64,000 bases of DNA. Origin: Salvelinus alpinus (Eukaryota > Chordata > Actinopteri > Salmoniformes > Salmonidae). The notes beneath the pieces were generated by a model. The model was not told the origin of the DNA. It made no database searches and saw nothing but the letters and a program-made list of their open reading frames with translations. Of the stretch, positions 10,701 to 23,974 are shown piece by piece (the first letter of the stretch is position 1; each line of letters starts with the position of its first letter). A program made the position numbers and the translations under genes. Location of the stretch: NCBI RefSeq assembly GCF_045679555.1, contig NC_092098.1:22226038-22290037 (forward strand), given 5' to 3'.

Positions 10701-13700
10701 TCAGTCTGTCCCTGATGTTTTCCCTGGAGAGAAGTGGCTTCTTTGCTGCCCTTCTTGACACCAGGCCATCCTCCAAAAGAACTTCGCCTCACTGTGCGTG
10801 CAGATGCACTCTCACCTGCCTGCTGCCATTCCTGAGCAAGCTCTGTACTGGTGGTGCCCCGATCCCACAGCTGAATCCACTTTAGGAGACGGACTTTCTT
10901 GGGCGCCCTAAAGCCTTCTTCACAACAATTGAACCGCTCTCTTTGAAGTTCTTGATGATCCGATAAATGGTTGATTTAGGTGCAATCTTTCTGGCAGCAA
11001 TATCCTTGCCTGTGAAGCCCTTTTTGTGCAAAGCAATGATGACGGCACGTGTTTCCTTGCAGGTAACCATGCTTGACAGAGGAAGAACAATGATTCCAAG
11101 CACCACCCTCCTTTTGAAGCTTCCAGTCTGTTATTCAAACTCAATCAGCATGACAGAGTGATCGCCAGCCTTGTCCTCGTCAACACTCACACCTGTGTTA
11201 ACGAGAGAATCACTGACATGATGGAAATGATTTTTGGGGATTCAATTCATTTGCATGGCAAAGAGGGGCTTTGCAAATAATTGCAATTCATCTGATCACT
11301 CTTCATAACATTCTGGAGTATATGCAAATTGCCATCATACAAACTGAGGCAGCAGACTTTGAAAATTAATATATGTGTCATTCTCAAAACTTTTGGCCAC
11401 GACTGTACATGTAGGTAGGGGTGAAGTGACTGCATAGATAATAAACAGCGAGTAGCAGCAGTGTAGAAAACAAATGGAGGTGAGGTTAATGTAATAGTCC
11501 GGTGGCCATTTTGTTCAGCAGTCTTATGGCTTGGGGGTAGGAGCCTTTTAGTCCTAGACTTGGCGCTCCGGTACCGCTTGCCGGTAGCAGAGAAAACAGC
11601 CTGACTTGGGTGACTGGAGTCTGACAATTTTATGGGCTTTCCTCTGACACCGCCTATTATATAGGTCCTGGATTACAGGAAGCTTGGCCCCAGTGATGTA
11701 CTGGGCCGTACGCACTACCCTCTGTAGCACCTTACGGTCAGATGCCGAGCAGTTGCCATACCAGGCGGTGATGCAACCAGTCAGGATGCTCTTGATGGTG
11801 CAGCTGTAGAACCTTTTGAGGATCTCTTTTCAGTCTCCTGATGGGGTAAAGGTTTTGTCGTGCCCTCTTCATGACTGTCTTGTTGTGTTTCGACCATGAT
11901 AGATCATTGGTGATGTGGACACCAAGGAACTTGAAACGCTCTACTACAGCCCCGTTGATGTTTATGGAGGCCTGTTCGGTCAGCCTTTTCCTGTAGTCCA
12001 CGATCAGCTCCTTTGTCTTGTTCACCTTGAGGGAGAGGTTGTTGTCCTGGCACCACACTGCCAGTTCTCTGACCTCCCTATCTGCTGTCTTATTGTTGTC
12101 GGTGATCAGGCCTACCACTGTTGTCATCAGCAAACTTAATGATGGTGTTGGAGTCATGCTTGGCCACGCAGTCGTGGGTGAACAGGGAGTACAGGAGGGG
12201 ACTAAGTAAACACCCCTGAGGGGCCCCAGTGTTGAGGATCAGCGTGGTAGACATGTTGTTGCCTACCCTTACCACCTGAGTGCAGCCCGTCAGGAAGTCC
12301 AGGATCCAGTTGCAGAGGGAGGTGTTTAGTCCCAGGATCCTTAGCTTAGTGATGAGCTTTGTGTGCACTATGGTGTTGAATGCTGAGCTGCAGTCAATGA
12401 ACAGCATTCTCACATAGGTGTTCTTTTTGTCCAGATGGGAAAGGGCAGTGTGGAGTGAGATTGAGATTGTGTCATCTGTGGATCTGTTGGGGCGGTATGC
12501 GAATTGGAGTGGGTCTAGGGTATCCGGGAGGATGCTGTTGATGTGAACCATGACCAGCCTTTCTAAGCACTTCATGGCTACCGACGTGAGTGCTACGGGG
12601 CGGTAATCATTTAGGCTGGTTACCTTCGCTTCCTTTGGCACAGGGACTATGGTGGTCTGCTTGAAACATGTAGGTATTACAGACTCAGTCAGGGAGAAGA
12701 TGAAAATATCAGTGAAGACACTTTCCAGTTGGTCCGCACATGCTTTGAGTACACGTTCTGGTAATCCATCTAGCCCCGGGGCTTTGTGAATGTTGACCTG
12801 TTTAAAGGTCTTGCTCACATCGGCTACCGAGAGCGTTATCACACAGTCATACAGTACAGCTGGTGCTCTTGTGCATGCTTCAGTGTTTCTTGCCTCGAAG
12901 CGAGCATAAAAGGAATTTAGCTCGTCTGGTAGGCTCGCGTCATTGTGCAGCTCCCGTCTGGGTCTCCCTTTTGTAGTCTGTAATAGTTTTTAAGCCCTAC
13001 AAAGATTTTTTTTTTTAATAGTTTTAAAATGGATTTTGCAAGTAGTTGGCTTTAGAATTAAATGTGGAGCCTTATAGTTACGTGATATCACGTGCCCCGC
13101 CTACCCTTAAAATTATTCGGCAATCATAATTTATTCGAAAAACAGTTTCCGTCGTCATTTGTCGCAATTAAGAAAGTTAGACAAAGGAAAAATCCACCCG
13201 TCGAATGGATAAAATGTTGCCGATCTTTAGAAAATGTGTCTTGTATCTCCCGTTTCCATTACACGTCGCAATGTTTTTGTGGGGTGATAAATCTGGGGCA
13301 ATGGAAACCTTCCTACTGACTCTTCTCCTTTCTTCTTCCCATTACTATGTCCCTCTCCCCAGAGCCAAATGGACAGAGACGGAGGTCGAGATGCTGCGGT
13401 CAGCTGTGCGGCGCTTCGGTGATGATCTGAACAGTATCAGCTCTGTGATTAAGGAGCGCACTGTGTAAGGACCCTTCTGTCCCCTCTTTCTTGCCATCCA
13501 TGTTTATTCTAGCCTGCCACACTTTCAATCTTTCTTTCTCCCTCTCTCATCATACTGCACCCACTCTTACAATCTTTCATCCATTGATCTTTTATCTTTA
13601 CTGCCTTTTTTCTAAAGAAGACATCTGGCGGGGTTGACTTCAACTCCTGACATCTCTGTTGGCAAATTACCTTGTTTACCATTATACATCCTATGTTTAA

Positions 13701-14523
13701 ACCTGTATGAAAATCACATAACCAATCTGTTGCCTCCTCTGTTTTATGCAGAGCCCAGATAAAGACGACAGTGAAGAGGAAACTGTATGAGGACAGCAGG
13801 GTGCCCCTCTCCTCCGACTCCCCCAAAAAGATCACCAAGAAGACCACAGTCATCATGGCAGCCGCACTAGCACCCGTGGCCCCCACTGTCATCGCAGTGC
13901 CCACCTCACAGGTTGTCGTGACTACAGGGCTGCAGAGCCCCTCTATGCCCACTGCCATCAAGAAACAGAAAACAGCAGGTAAGTGGAATGATACAGGCCT
14001 TTACGTCATGGGGCAGGGATTGTGTAATGAATAGGGCTTGTATACTGATTTTAGTTTATTCCATTTTCATCCATAGTGAAAAGACAGACATTTCTTTTGA
14101 AATATGCTAACCCTTTTCAAATCAATACTTCTGATGCGTTTACCCCAAACATTGGCTGACTTGAATGTATGTGCAAGTTTACTAACATGTTTCCCTGTCT
14201 GTGTGTGTAGATGTGACGCTCAGTGCTCTGAATGACTCTGATGTAAACAGCGACTTGGTGGACATTGAGGGACTGGGAGATAGTTCCAACACCAAGAAGC
14301 TCAACTTTGATCAAGGTGAATGATAATATCCGCTCCATCACTGGCTCTCAATCAACATGGTTCACATTGTGGCATTATGCCAAAGTCCAAGGTATTTAGC
14401 TGAATAGAGTCTTCATCAGTTCTGTCTTAAATCTATGTGGCTCATCTTGTTTTCCCAGAAAGCCTCAACCTGGACTCCAGCCTAATCATGAACTCCAGTG
14501 ACCTGCCCCTCCTGTCTCGCTGA
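4792..14523 (+). CDS. bap18: Chromatin complexes subunit BAP18 (C17orf49), complete
   Basis: Six exons join in frame: 4792-4812, 4943-5037, 13363-13464, 13752-13978, 14211-14315 and 14459-14523, giving 204 residues. All junctions are GT-AG. The product starts [20 protein letters not shown]. It carries a SANT/Myb-like region ([20 protein letters not shown], about residues 40-90) and ends with the conserved acidic block [20 protein letters not shown] and KKLNFDQ. In mammals BAP18 is a subunit of the BPTF/NURF and MLL1/WDR5 complexes and binds H3K4me3 nucleosomes in the nucleus. The fish protein has an Ala/Val/Thr-rich insert (about residues 105-145) and a tail beyond KKLNFDQ ([20 protein letters not shown]), so it is longer than the ~172-residue human form. 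Intron 2 spans 8.3 kb and is mostly transposons. Confidence 0.93.
5352..7125. mobile_element. hAT-type non-autonomous transposon
   Basis: The element begins CAGTGGTGGCCCGTCATG and ends with the complement-like CTAAAATCGCCACTG. It is flanked by 8-bp duplicates GTAGTTGT (5344-5351) and CTAGTTGT (7126-7133), which match at 7 of 8 bases. An 8-bp duplication with CAGTGG termini is the hAT signature. No transposase is visible. A LINE 3' end is inserted at 6085-6462. The whole unit sits in BAP18 intron 2. Confidence 0.8.
6085..6462 (+). mobile_element. LINE 3' end
   Basis: A short open stretch ([20 protein letters not shown], near 6140-6215) resembles the end of a reverse-transcriptase domain. It is followed by a 3' UTR that closes with the repeated TAAATAAAGGTTAAATAAA tail, a form often seen at fish LINE ends. 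The copy is severely 5' truncated. Its clade is uncertain. Confidence 0.65.
7134..7364. other. BAP18 intron 2 spacer, no feature
   Basis: This is short AT-rich sequence between the hAT element and the next Tc1 copy. No exon or recognisable repeat is seen. Confidence 0.4.
7365..8328 (-). mobile_element. Tc1-like transposon, truncated
   Basis: On the minus strand, open pieces encode the two ends of a Tc1 transposase. The helix-turn-helix part ([20 protein letters not shown], near 8225-8285) comes first, and the DDE part with [20 protein letters not shown] and [20 protein letters not shown] (7555-7720) follows. The frame is broken between them. The terminal sequence at 7370-7450 also recurs at 33.8-34.0 kb. 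The 5' end is cut by the neighbouring Tc1 at 8329. Confidence 0.85.
8329..9461 (+). mobile_element. Tc1-like transposon, internally deleted
   Basis: The right end is intact: it finishes AATGCACTG next to TA at 9462-9463. The left inverted repeat lacks its outermost part. A transposase piece at 8695-8949 holds [20 protein letters not shown] and [18 protein letters not shown]. Frame-shifted pieces up to 9185 carry the rest of the DDE region. The N-terminal DNA-binding half is missing, deleted near 8694. It abuts and truncates the Tc1 copy on its left. Confidence 0.85.
9462..9680. other. BAP18 intron 2 spacer
   Basis: This is about 220 bases of non-repetitive-looking sequence between a Tc1 end and the LINE 3' end. 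No exon is seen. Confidence 0.4.
9681..12990 (-). mobile_element. L2-type LINE, 5' truncated, split by a Tc1
   Basis: Read on the minus strand, a 250-codon open stretch (12842-12090) encodes reverse-transcriptase blocks. These include [65 protein letters not shown] and [20 protein letters not shown], then the catalytic IIKFADD. Shifted frames continue to 11738 ([20 protein letters not shown]). The 3' UTR ends in CAAATCAAATCAAA near 9681. The family resembles the L2-type LINEs at 22.4 and 30.0 kb but is more diverged. A Tc1 is inserted in its 3' UTR at 9893-11405. All lie in BAP18 intron 2. Confidence 0.85.
9893..11405 (-). mobile_element. Complete Tc1-like element nested in the LINE
   Basis: The ends are matching inverted repeats: CAGTTGTGGCCAAAAG on the left, with its complement closing at 11405. 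TA duplicates lie at 9891-9892 and 11406-11407. The length is 1,513 bp, usual for Tc1. Minus-strand pieces encode an HTH segment ([20 protein letters not shown], near 10975-11035) and a DDE segment ([20 protein letters not shown], near 10600-10660). The frames between them are disrupted, so it is a dead but structurally complete copy. It inserted after the LINE. Confidence 0.93.
12991..13362. other. BAP18 intron 2 end with possible DNA-element fragment
   Basis: Bases 13084-13316 contain CGTTTCCATTACACG and CAATGGAAACC, similar to the TTTCCATC / GATGGAAAC ends of the element at 17.3-18.0 kb. A degraded copy of that family is plausible. The polypyrimidine tract and AG at 13362 form the exon 3 acceptor. 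Confidence 0.35.
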
Positions 14524-15640
14524 CCTCTAACCCACTGTACCATTGGGTTGGAAACACTCGGTCCCTATATCACCAGAGAGCAGACTACAGTTAGTATCTT
14601 TCTTACAGAGCTTTTTTGGACACATTTAAGCAGATAGATGTGTATTTTTATGAACAGACCCCTCTCCCCATCGAGTACATCTCTATTCAGTCTGGGGCAT
14701 TTCTACTGAGGAACCCTTCTATTTTGCTGTTTCTCACAAACCTATAGTTTGTGTGATGTATAGCTTTTTTTGTATTGTAACATTTATTTGCTCTGCTAAT
14801 TTTCGAAGTACTGTTTTGCAGCTGAACATATGCTGTTCATGATCTCCAGAGAGAAATGGTGTTTCAGTGCAGATGTCCATCGTGTAACGTAGTGAGTGTA
14901 CATGTTGTGTACCACTGGTTGATATTTAAAAATGCAAGACACCAGCTATCCAACTATTACTGGTATTTCATTTTGTTCACAATGGTTGTGCATGACATGA
15001 TTCCTCTTATGTTGATGTTTAGTAAAATGTTAATCTCTTTTGTGTCTGTTTCACTGGGCTCGTAGAATGTGATAGAGGGTAGTGGTTCAGACTGCCATCT
15101 ACTGGCTGTTATAAAAAAAGATTGCAGAAATGTACAGGTGACCAAATCAAATTATCTATGGAGACAAAGGCAAGTCCACAGGTTTTCTAAAATAATACAG
15201 TGACTTTTTATCATGATTTTTATTTATATATATATATAATACAATATATTTATATTTAAAAGGTGTACATTCTCACTCTTTCTTGTGCTTACAGTTCCAT
15301 AAAAATACAATCTTCTCTTTGTGTAGAGACTTGTCAAAGCTATTTACAGTTTGAAAATACTTGTCTGAATGTTCTGGCAATGTGCTTTAATTCCCTTTCT
15401 CACAATAACATCTTTATGTCCTCCTCTCTCTCTCTCTCTTTGTTAATTCTATTGTCAGTCAAACATTTTTAAAAAAGGGGGAAAAGGGGCCCTCTAACAC
15501 TGACATGTCATATTTGGAAAACAATCATTTTTAAGATTGTGGCTGTTCACATTTTTTTTTTTTTTTATGTGTGATATTTTGTATAATGACAACAGCAACA
15601 ATAATGAAAAGGAAACAATAAAATAATCAGTAAATGGCAA
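14524..15640 (+). other. BAP18 3' UTR and probable polyadenylation site
   Basis: Non-coding sequence follows the stop codon. AATAAA at about 15617-15622 is the best candidate poly(A) signal, giving a ~1.1-kb 3' UTR. The stretch also contains a TA run near 15226-15240, a CT run near 15425-15440 and a T run near 15553-15566. Confidence 0.45.
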
Positions 15641-17278
15641 TACAAATGAAGTGTGTTTAACTGAACTCGCACCAACCAGATGGTCTCCTGGTTGAAGTAT
15701 TGCAATTGAGACGGCCAGACGTGGCCTCTGTTTGTCTCCTAGGCCTGGGTCTGACCAAGGTGACATATCTATCTCCTACAGGCAGTGGTCTCATATGACA
15801 GGACACTGGGAAACACTGCTGATAAGGCATGCAAATCCTGTGGGTCAACTACAATGAACATCAACAGATTATTTAAATATTTTATATTTGGCTTCAGATC
15901 ATGTCCAAATGTATTTATTTCCCTCTAGTTTATCTTTTGCAACAAGGATGGGATTGGTGAAACTACCATTGAATGTTAGTGCCATTTGATTGCAAGTTTT
16001 ACTTGTAGGTTAACCGCAGATTAAAATGGAGTTAGCTATATCAGACAGAGATCAGCATCTTCTGTGGATGTTCATGTTATTTGACTCAGTATGCATTTAC
16101 AGGATATCTCCCCATAATTAGGTAAGAGTATCAAATACATGTGTCTGAAAGCTAGTCTGTCTGTACAATGAGTATGAAAAGGTAATCATTTGGGTTTGGC
16201 AATGTGAGTTGATTGATCATCTACACTAGGATCTCAATCATACACCTTGGCGAGAAATGGAGCTGTGATGCTGGTTGTCAATCTAAACAATGTATGCAGT
16301 CAAAATATAACAGAACAAATATACAGTCTTGAGAACAAGTGAACATGAATATAACTTGAACTGGAGGTTTTATTTCCCTCCAAATTCACTGATTGTCACT
16401 AAGGAAAAACAAAATTCCTTCATCTAAAATCAGTGGTTAAGATCAGCAGATGACCCTCAACCCTTGCTGACCCAAGCACTTCTCTGAGACAGGACAGAGA
16501 CAGTAACCTGATGAGAAACGAGCAACTGAAGCAAGAAATATACAAAGCAACAGCATGTCTTAAAATCAGGATATGATCCCATTCGTGTAACAGCAATATT
16601 GATTAATAATGTGAAACTAATACTGTGCAAATAGGAAGTAGAAGGTCTACAAAAAGGAGACATTTTCTGTCCATTGCTGTAAAACTCAGCTCTGGAAAGG
16701 GCATTTGAATTAAGAGTATTACACAGTTACTGTCGATAACATTCTGTTTTTGTATAAGACACTTCTCTAAGCAGCTTATATAGACTATACATTTCACAAG
16801 TCAAAAGGTCTGGAGGTCACAGTCATGGGGTTAAAAACCACATACCTTTCCCATAAATGACATCAACCCAAACAGCATGATATGCCCTTGATGTCACTTA
16901 TGATATCTATCTATCAGGGTACTGAGCATGTATAACCATACCACATTACAGAATTTGAATAAGACCGGTCAGCAATGTAATCCAATGGAAAAATGTATGT
17001 TAACACCCCACAGACTACCTCTGTTAAAGTACCCATATAGAGAAAGGGTATATCACGCTCTACCCAGTGGACTGAGATCCCCAGTCCTGGTCCTTTCTAT
17101 CTAACTAAAGAACACACACCTGTCAAGAGGTGATTCCTTCGTCAAGTAAATGTGTTTTTATAAAATGTTCAGGTGAAATTGTTCAAAGTAGTCCTTGTGC
17201 ATAGAGTTGTATGGTGTTTAACTTTGCAATCATTGGTTTTTGTTTGACATTTTAAATAGAAAAATCTGAGTCTGTAGC
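15641..17278. other. No gene seen (convergent 3' region)
   Basis: The BAP18 and PABIR-like genes converge on this region. No open exon with splice sites was found on either strand. Part may be 3' UTR of either gene. Confidence 0.4.
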
Positions 17279-18019
17279 TAGGTTTCCATCCAATTGGTGA
17301 CAGATTATCATTTGAATATTCTAAAATACGGTGGTGGTGTTTCCACCAAACTGACTTGTTGCAGATAATAATCAGTGTGTGATGACAGTGCACACAAAAC
17401 ATACTTTTTCGCTTAAGTTTTCATGTATCGAATAAAAATAAAAATGTGTTTCCATCACATTTAACTCTACCAATACTTTGGTCACAAACAGTTGTGTTAA
17501 ATAGCAAATGTGCCTACTCTGGTCTTGGCATGTGCGCTCTAGCCAATACAGTGCAGGTAGGTTAATCTACATGATGAGATTATTATGGATAAGAGCGAGA
17601 ATATTTATATTTGTCAAAATGGCAGTCAAGTATCGATCATCATGTCACCAGAATAAGACTCTCAATATTTATTACAAAGGAGCATCGTGCACTTTCCCCA
17701 CCCTGTGAAGTTCATAACTTATTTCATCTGTAGCCTAATAAACTGCATGGTTTCCTTGAGTTGTAGTGGGAGGACCACACGTCATCGTGTGACTCCAAGT
17801 TTACTTCGATGTGGTTATTATATCAATATTAGCGCATAAAGCCATTTCTTGCATAATTTATTTTACAGACACAAAAAGATCCTACCATGTCGAATTAACA
17901 AATTATCTGTCGGCATTTAGAAAATTGTACTGAAACTTCCTGTTACCATCACAGCTGTCGTATTTTTTTTTTATACAATATGACTTTACTAGCATAAAAA
18001 CTGTGGATGGAAACGTGGT
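17279..18019. mobile_element. Non-autonomous DNA element (TTTCCATCCA ends)
   Basis: The left edge reads TAGGTTTCCATCCAATTGG and the right edge GTGGATGGAAACGTGG. These are imperfect inverted repeats about 740 bases apart. Internal TGTTTCCACC and TGTTTCCATCAC motifs repeat the terminal sequence. No transposase and no clear target duplication are seen. Related ends appear near 13.1-13.3 kb. Confidence 0.5.
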
Positions 18020-19027
18020 TTGTGTCACTCTGATACAGTGGAATTGCTCTGTCATGTCAATGACAGATTTGTGCTAAAATTTTAATTACCAGTATCCACG
18101 CAGAACAATCATTAGGATTGGGCCCTTAAGGACCAGGATTGGGAGGGACCTCTGGGCAGAGCTTTGCTTGGTGATTCTATATTTACAGTACAAACCCCTA
18201 CAGCCAGAGAAAGTGAGGGGCCATAAAGGCAGCCCTGCTTATATCCGCGTATTCACATATCAATACACTATTCACATATAGACAAACTCAGAGCCACCAC
18301 CGGCTCGGCAGTCCGCTGTGGTGACTTATTGTCTCATGTTTGAGTGCTAACTTCTAGACTATCAAAGAATACTGGACTATTGGGTCCCGTTCAGTGGGAT
18401 ATAACATTCCCTCACCGTTACCCCTGAACACAACTTCAGACAAGGCCTTTTCTTGACTATTGGAAGAACTCATTCTGTTTTACAGTACCAGTAACACCTC
18501 TAGATATGGGATAAACAAAATCCCAACAAGGAAAATTACAACCATAGTTGACATTGGTTATCACAACACAACCCACATGTCAACTACAGCGAAAAGTGAG
18601 TCCAGAAGTTAGTCAAACGATTTTCTAAGTTCTTTCCCATTGTCATCACAATCTCTTCACCCTGACACTACCTTACAATGCACTGGTCACCAACTTCCTT
18701 TAGCAGGGCATTTCCTGCAACCTTCTGATTAACAAAGTACGGGTGCCAGTCTTTGTATAACATCTAGATATTATCAATTAACTTGATTACAAATCCAGAT
18801 CTGATTACTTCAGGAGCCAAGGAATATGTTTACCCAATGCTCTGATTGTTTGAGAGAGAGGAGTGCTCCCTGATAGGCAGATTGTGTAGAAACTAGGGTT
18901 CTGATAGGCTTACTGGGTTGATTCCCATGATAGGTGGACTGGGTGAGTGGGGCTGTGTTGAGGGATCCAGGGCCCTGACAGGCTGACTGTAGTCCTGGTC
19001 TATGATAGGCTCCTGGTGTTGGGGTGT
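18020..19027 (-). other. Probable 3' UTR of the PABIR-like gene
   Basis: The region lies directly after the minus-strand stop codon at 19028. Short repeated motifs (TGATAGGCTG/C near 18870-19010) recur several times just after the stop. No exon is seen. Confidence 0.35.
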
Positions 19028-20848
<1,821 letters not shown>

Positions 20849-21450
20849 TTCTTGAAATCCCCGGCCTCCAGCCTAGCAGCGCGAGCTGCTGGCCTAAGAG
20901 TGTTCACAGGCGGCGTACGGCCCTACTCTAGCTCGGTGAAAGCCCGACCTGCAGGCCTCACACACAAAGCTTTCGATCCAATTCAGAGCCGCTAAATCAG
21001 CGGGAAATGTACTTGGTGTCTTCCTTCTATCTCATTTTTGTTAAATGAAGTCAGACTTTTGGCTCCAGTTACTGCAAGCGACTATTCGTAGCTAGCTAGC
21101 AAGCTAACCTTATAATAAAACACCCAGAAACCCAATTCCTATGGTTGCACAAAGGCTAAACAAACAACGCATAGAAAAACACTAAACTAGCGAGATATAT
21201 CCCTTACAATAAATGTTAACGTAAATTAGGTTAGGTTAGCAGGCCAGCTGGAGACGTGACTTTTTAAGATTAGCTAGCTGGGTAGCTAGCTACTCCAACT
21301 GTTGGCTAGCAGCTAACCAGTCAGTCAGAATAAAACGGCACTGTCCTCAACAACAATATAACCTTTGGTTTTGGGTCGTTGAAGTGGTGCATCCTCCGGT
21401 TAAGTTGTTAATTGCGCAATCGACCAAATCTCCCAACATTAGAACTATAT
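20849..21450 (-). promoter_or_regulatory. 5' region of the PABIR-like gene
   Basis: The sequence upstream of the start codon is GC-rich up to about 20960, consistent with a CpG-type promoter and 5' UTR. Beyond that it becomes AT-rich with several GCTAGC palindromes. The transcription start was not located. Confidence 0.4.
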
Positions 21451-22387
21451 CGAAATATAACTAATTGAAAGATTTTACAACATAGTCCTCCAACAATTAG
21501 AGGTAGTTCGTCATCTGTGATTACAGCGCCTCTCCTTGGCTAGATAGAATATTGCACGAAGGAGATTCATTGCAACATGAGAAGGCTGGAGTGCTGCATG
21601 AGCACATTGTCTGCCTGCCTGCTTGGGCTGCATCACTTTTCCCAAACTGATTTTGATAGTAGACAATCAAAGAGATAAGGCTATGGTCAGGGATAAGGGT
21701 TGGTGGTAGGCCTATGCTTAGCTTAAAATACAATATCTGATGTGTTATGGTGTGCCTAGCCCGGTTGTAATTCAAACCCTGCACTGGTTTACAATAGTAC
21801 ACAAGTGATTTTGCACAGTTGTCCTTTTATAACAATCACCCTGTTGAATTAGACTATTTAAACTTCCTCCATGGGTTCCTCTTGAATTGTCCTCAACATT
21901 AGACTGTTCTGGATGCTGCTACTGCTCCTATGCCTCCAGCTTTTTCACACATGCTTTCCATTAACAGAGGCAGGGGAGGGGACTGTCCCAGCCTGTGTTA
22001 TGCCCACCTTTTCTACACCAGCTGTCATGGCCTGGAGAGGGGGGCAGAGTTAGGGTCATGATTGGGAATGGAGGCTGTGTGTGCATGTTCGTGTGCCTTC
22101 CCAATAATGTGTGAGTGATAGAGGGAGATGTTCTGTGAACGAATACAGAGTTTAAAGATGTGTGAGGGTGTCAGATTAAGCAATGTGCAGTGTCAGAGGA
22201 CATACAGTATTGTATGTAGACCAGATGAAAGGGAGGTTCATTAACCTTCTACCCTCCTTATGGATTGGCTAATTATCACAGGACACTCCCCCTAACGTCC
22301 AGTCTTCGTTGGCTGGTGATCACACAAATAAAGTTAAACACAAACAAGAAATAGACCACACTGTTCCACACTGATAACTGTGATTAT
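21451..22387. other. No gene seen
   Basis: No exon of the neighbouring slc12a9-like fragment was recognised here, nor any known repeat edge, before the LINE tail begins at 22388. Confidence 0.4.
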
Positions 22388-23930
22388 CAAATCAAATCAA
22401 ATTTTATTAGTCACATACACATGGTTAGCAGATGTTAATGCGAGTGTAGCGAAATGCTTGTGCTTCTAGTTCCGACAATGCAGTAATAACCAACAAGTAA
22501 TCTAACCTAACAATTCCACAACTACTACCTTACACACACACACAAGTGTAAAGGGATAAAGAATATGTACATAAAGATATATGAATGAGTGGTGGTACAG
22601 AACGGCATGGCAGATGCAGTAGATGGTATAGAGTACGGTATATACATATGAGATGAGTACTGTAGGGTATGTAAACATAAAGTGGCATAGTTTAAAGTGG
22701 CTAGTGGTACATGTATTACATAAAGATGGCAAGATGCAGTAGATGATATAGAGTACAGTATATACATATGAGATGGGTAATGTAGGGTATGTAAACATTA
22801 TATTAAGTGGCATTGTTTAAAGTGGCTAGTGGTACATTTTTACATAATTTCCATCAATTCCCATTTTTAAAGTGGCTGGAGTTGAGTCAGTATGTTGGCA
22901 GCGGCCGCTAAATGTTAGTGGTGGCTGTTTAACAGTCTGATGGCCTTGAGATAGAAGCTGTTTTTCAGTCTCTCGGTCCCTGCTTTGATGCACCTGTACT
23001 GACCTCGCCTTCTGGATGATAGCGGGGTGAACAGGCAGTGGCTTGGGTGGTTGTTGTCCTTGATGATCTTTATGGCCTTCCTGTGACATCGGGTGGTGTA
23101 GGTGTCCTGGAGGGCAGGTAGTTTGCCCCCGGTGATGCGTTCTGCAGACCTCACTACCCTCTGGAGAGCCTTACGGTTGTGGGCGGAGCAGTTGCCGTAC
23201 CAGGCGGTGATACAGCCCGACAGGATGCTCTCGATTGTGCATCTGTAGAAGTTTGTGAGTGCTTTTGGTGACAAGCCGAATTTCTTCAGCCTCCTGAGGT
23301 TGAAGAGGCGCTGCTGCGCCTTCTTCACAACGCTGTCTGTGTGGGTGGACCAATTCAGTTTGTCCGTGATGTGTACACCGAGGAACTTAAAACTTTCCAC
23401 CTTCTCCACTACTGACCCGTCGATGTGGATAGGGGGGTGCTCCCTCTGCTGTTTCCTGAAGTCCACAATCATCTCCTTTGTTTTGTTGACGTTGAGTGTG
23501 AGCTTATTTTCCTGACACCACACTCCGAGGGCCCTCACCTCCTCCCTGTAGGCCGTCTCGTCGTTGTTGGTAATCAAGCCTACCACTGTAGTGTCATCCG
23601 CAAACTTGATGATTGAGTTGGAGGCGTGCATGGCCACGCAGTCGTGGGTGAACAGGGAGTACAGGAGAGGGCTCAGAACGCACCCTTGTGGGGCCCCAGT
23701 GTTGAGGATCAGCGGGGTGGAGATGTTGTTACCTACCCTCACCACCTGGGGGCGGCCCGTCAGGAAGTCCAGGACCCAGTTGCACAGGGCGGGGTCGAGA
23801 CCCAGGGTCTCGAGCTTGATGACGAGTTTGGAGGGTACTATGGTGTTGAATGCTGAGCTGTAATCGATGAACAGCATTCTCACATGGGTATTCCTCTTGT
23901 CCAGATGGGTTAGGGCAGTGTGCAGTGTGC
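22388..23930 (-). mobile_element. L2-type LINE, 5' truncated, long open frame
   Basis: The minus strand holds a 322-codon open frame (23883-22915). It starts in the reverse-transcriptase palm ([18 protein letters not shown]), passes [20 protein letters not shown] and the catalytic [14 protein letters not shown], and ends in [18 protein letters not shown]. The 3' UTR contains two near-identical ~140-bp blocks (22595-22720 and 22735-22850) and finishes in ATCAAATCAAATCAAA at 22388. The unbroken frame suggests a young copy. It is truncated at about 23930, beside the slc12a9-like fragment, and is close to identical by eye to the plus-strand copy at 30.0-32.2 kb. Confidence 0.9.
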
Positions 23931-23974
23931 AGTGTTATACTTTATACTTTAAGACCCTTCCTTTTGTGGGTCTG

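Noticed and set aside
21521-21802. 93-codon minus-strand frame upstream of the PABIR-like gene
   Set aside because: No similarity or splice sites were recognised, and the composition is not protein-like.
23255-23863. Plus-strand frames opposite the LINE reverse transcriptase, and their mirror at 30778-31216
   Set aside because: They are antisense shadows of the reverse-transcriptase frame and show no domain.
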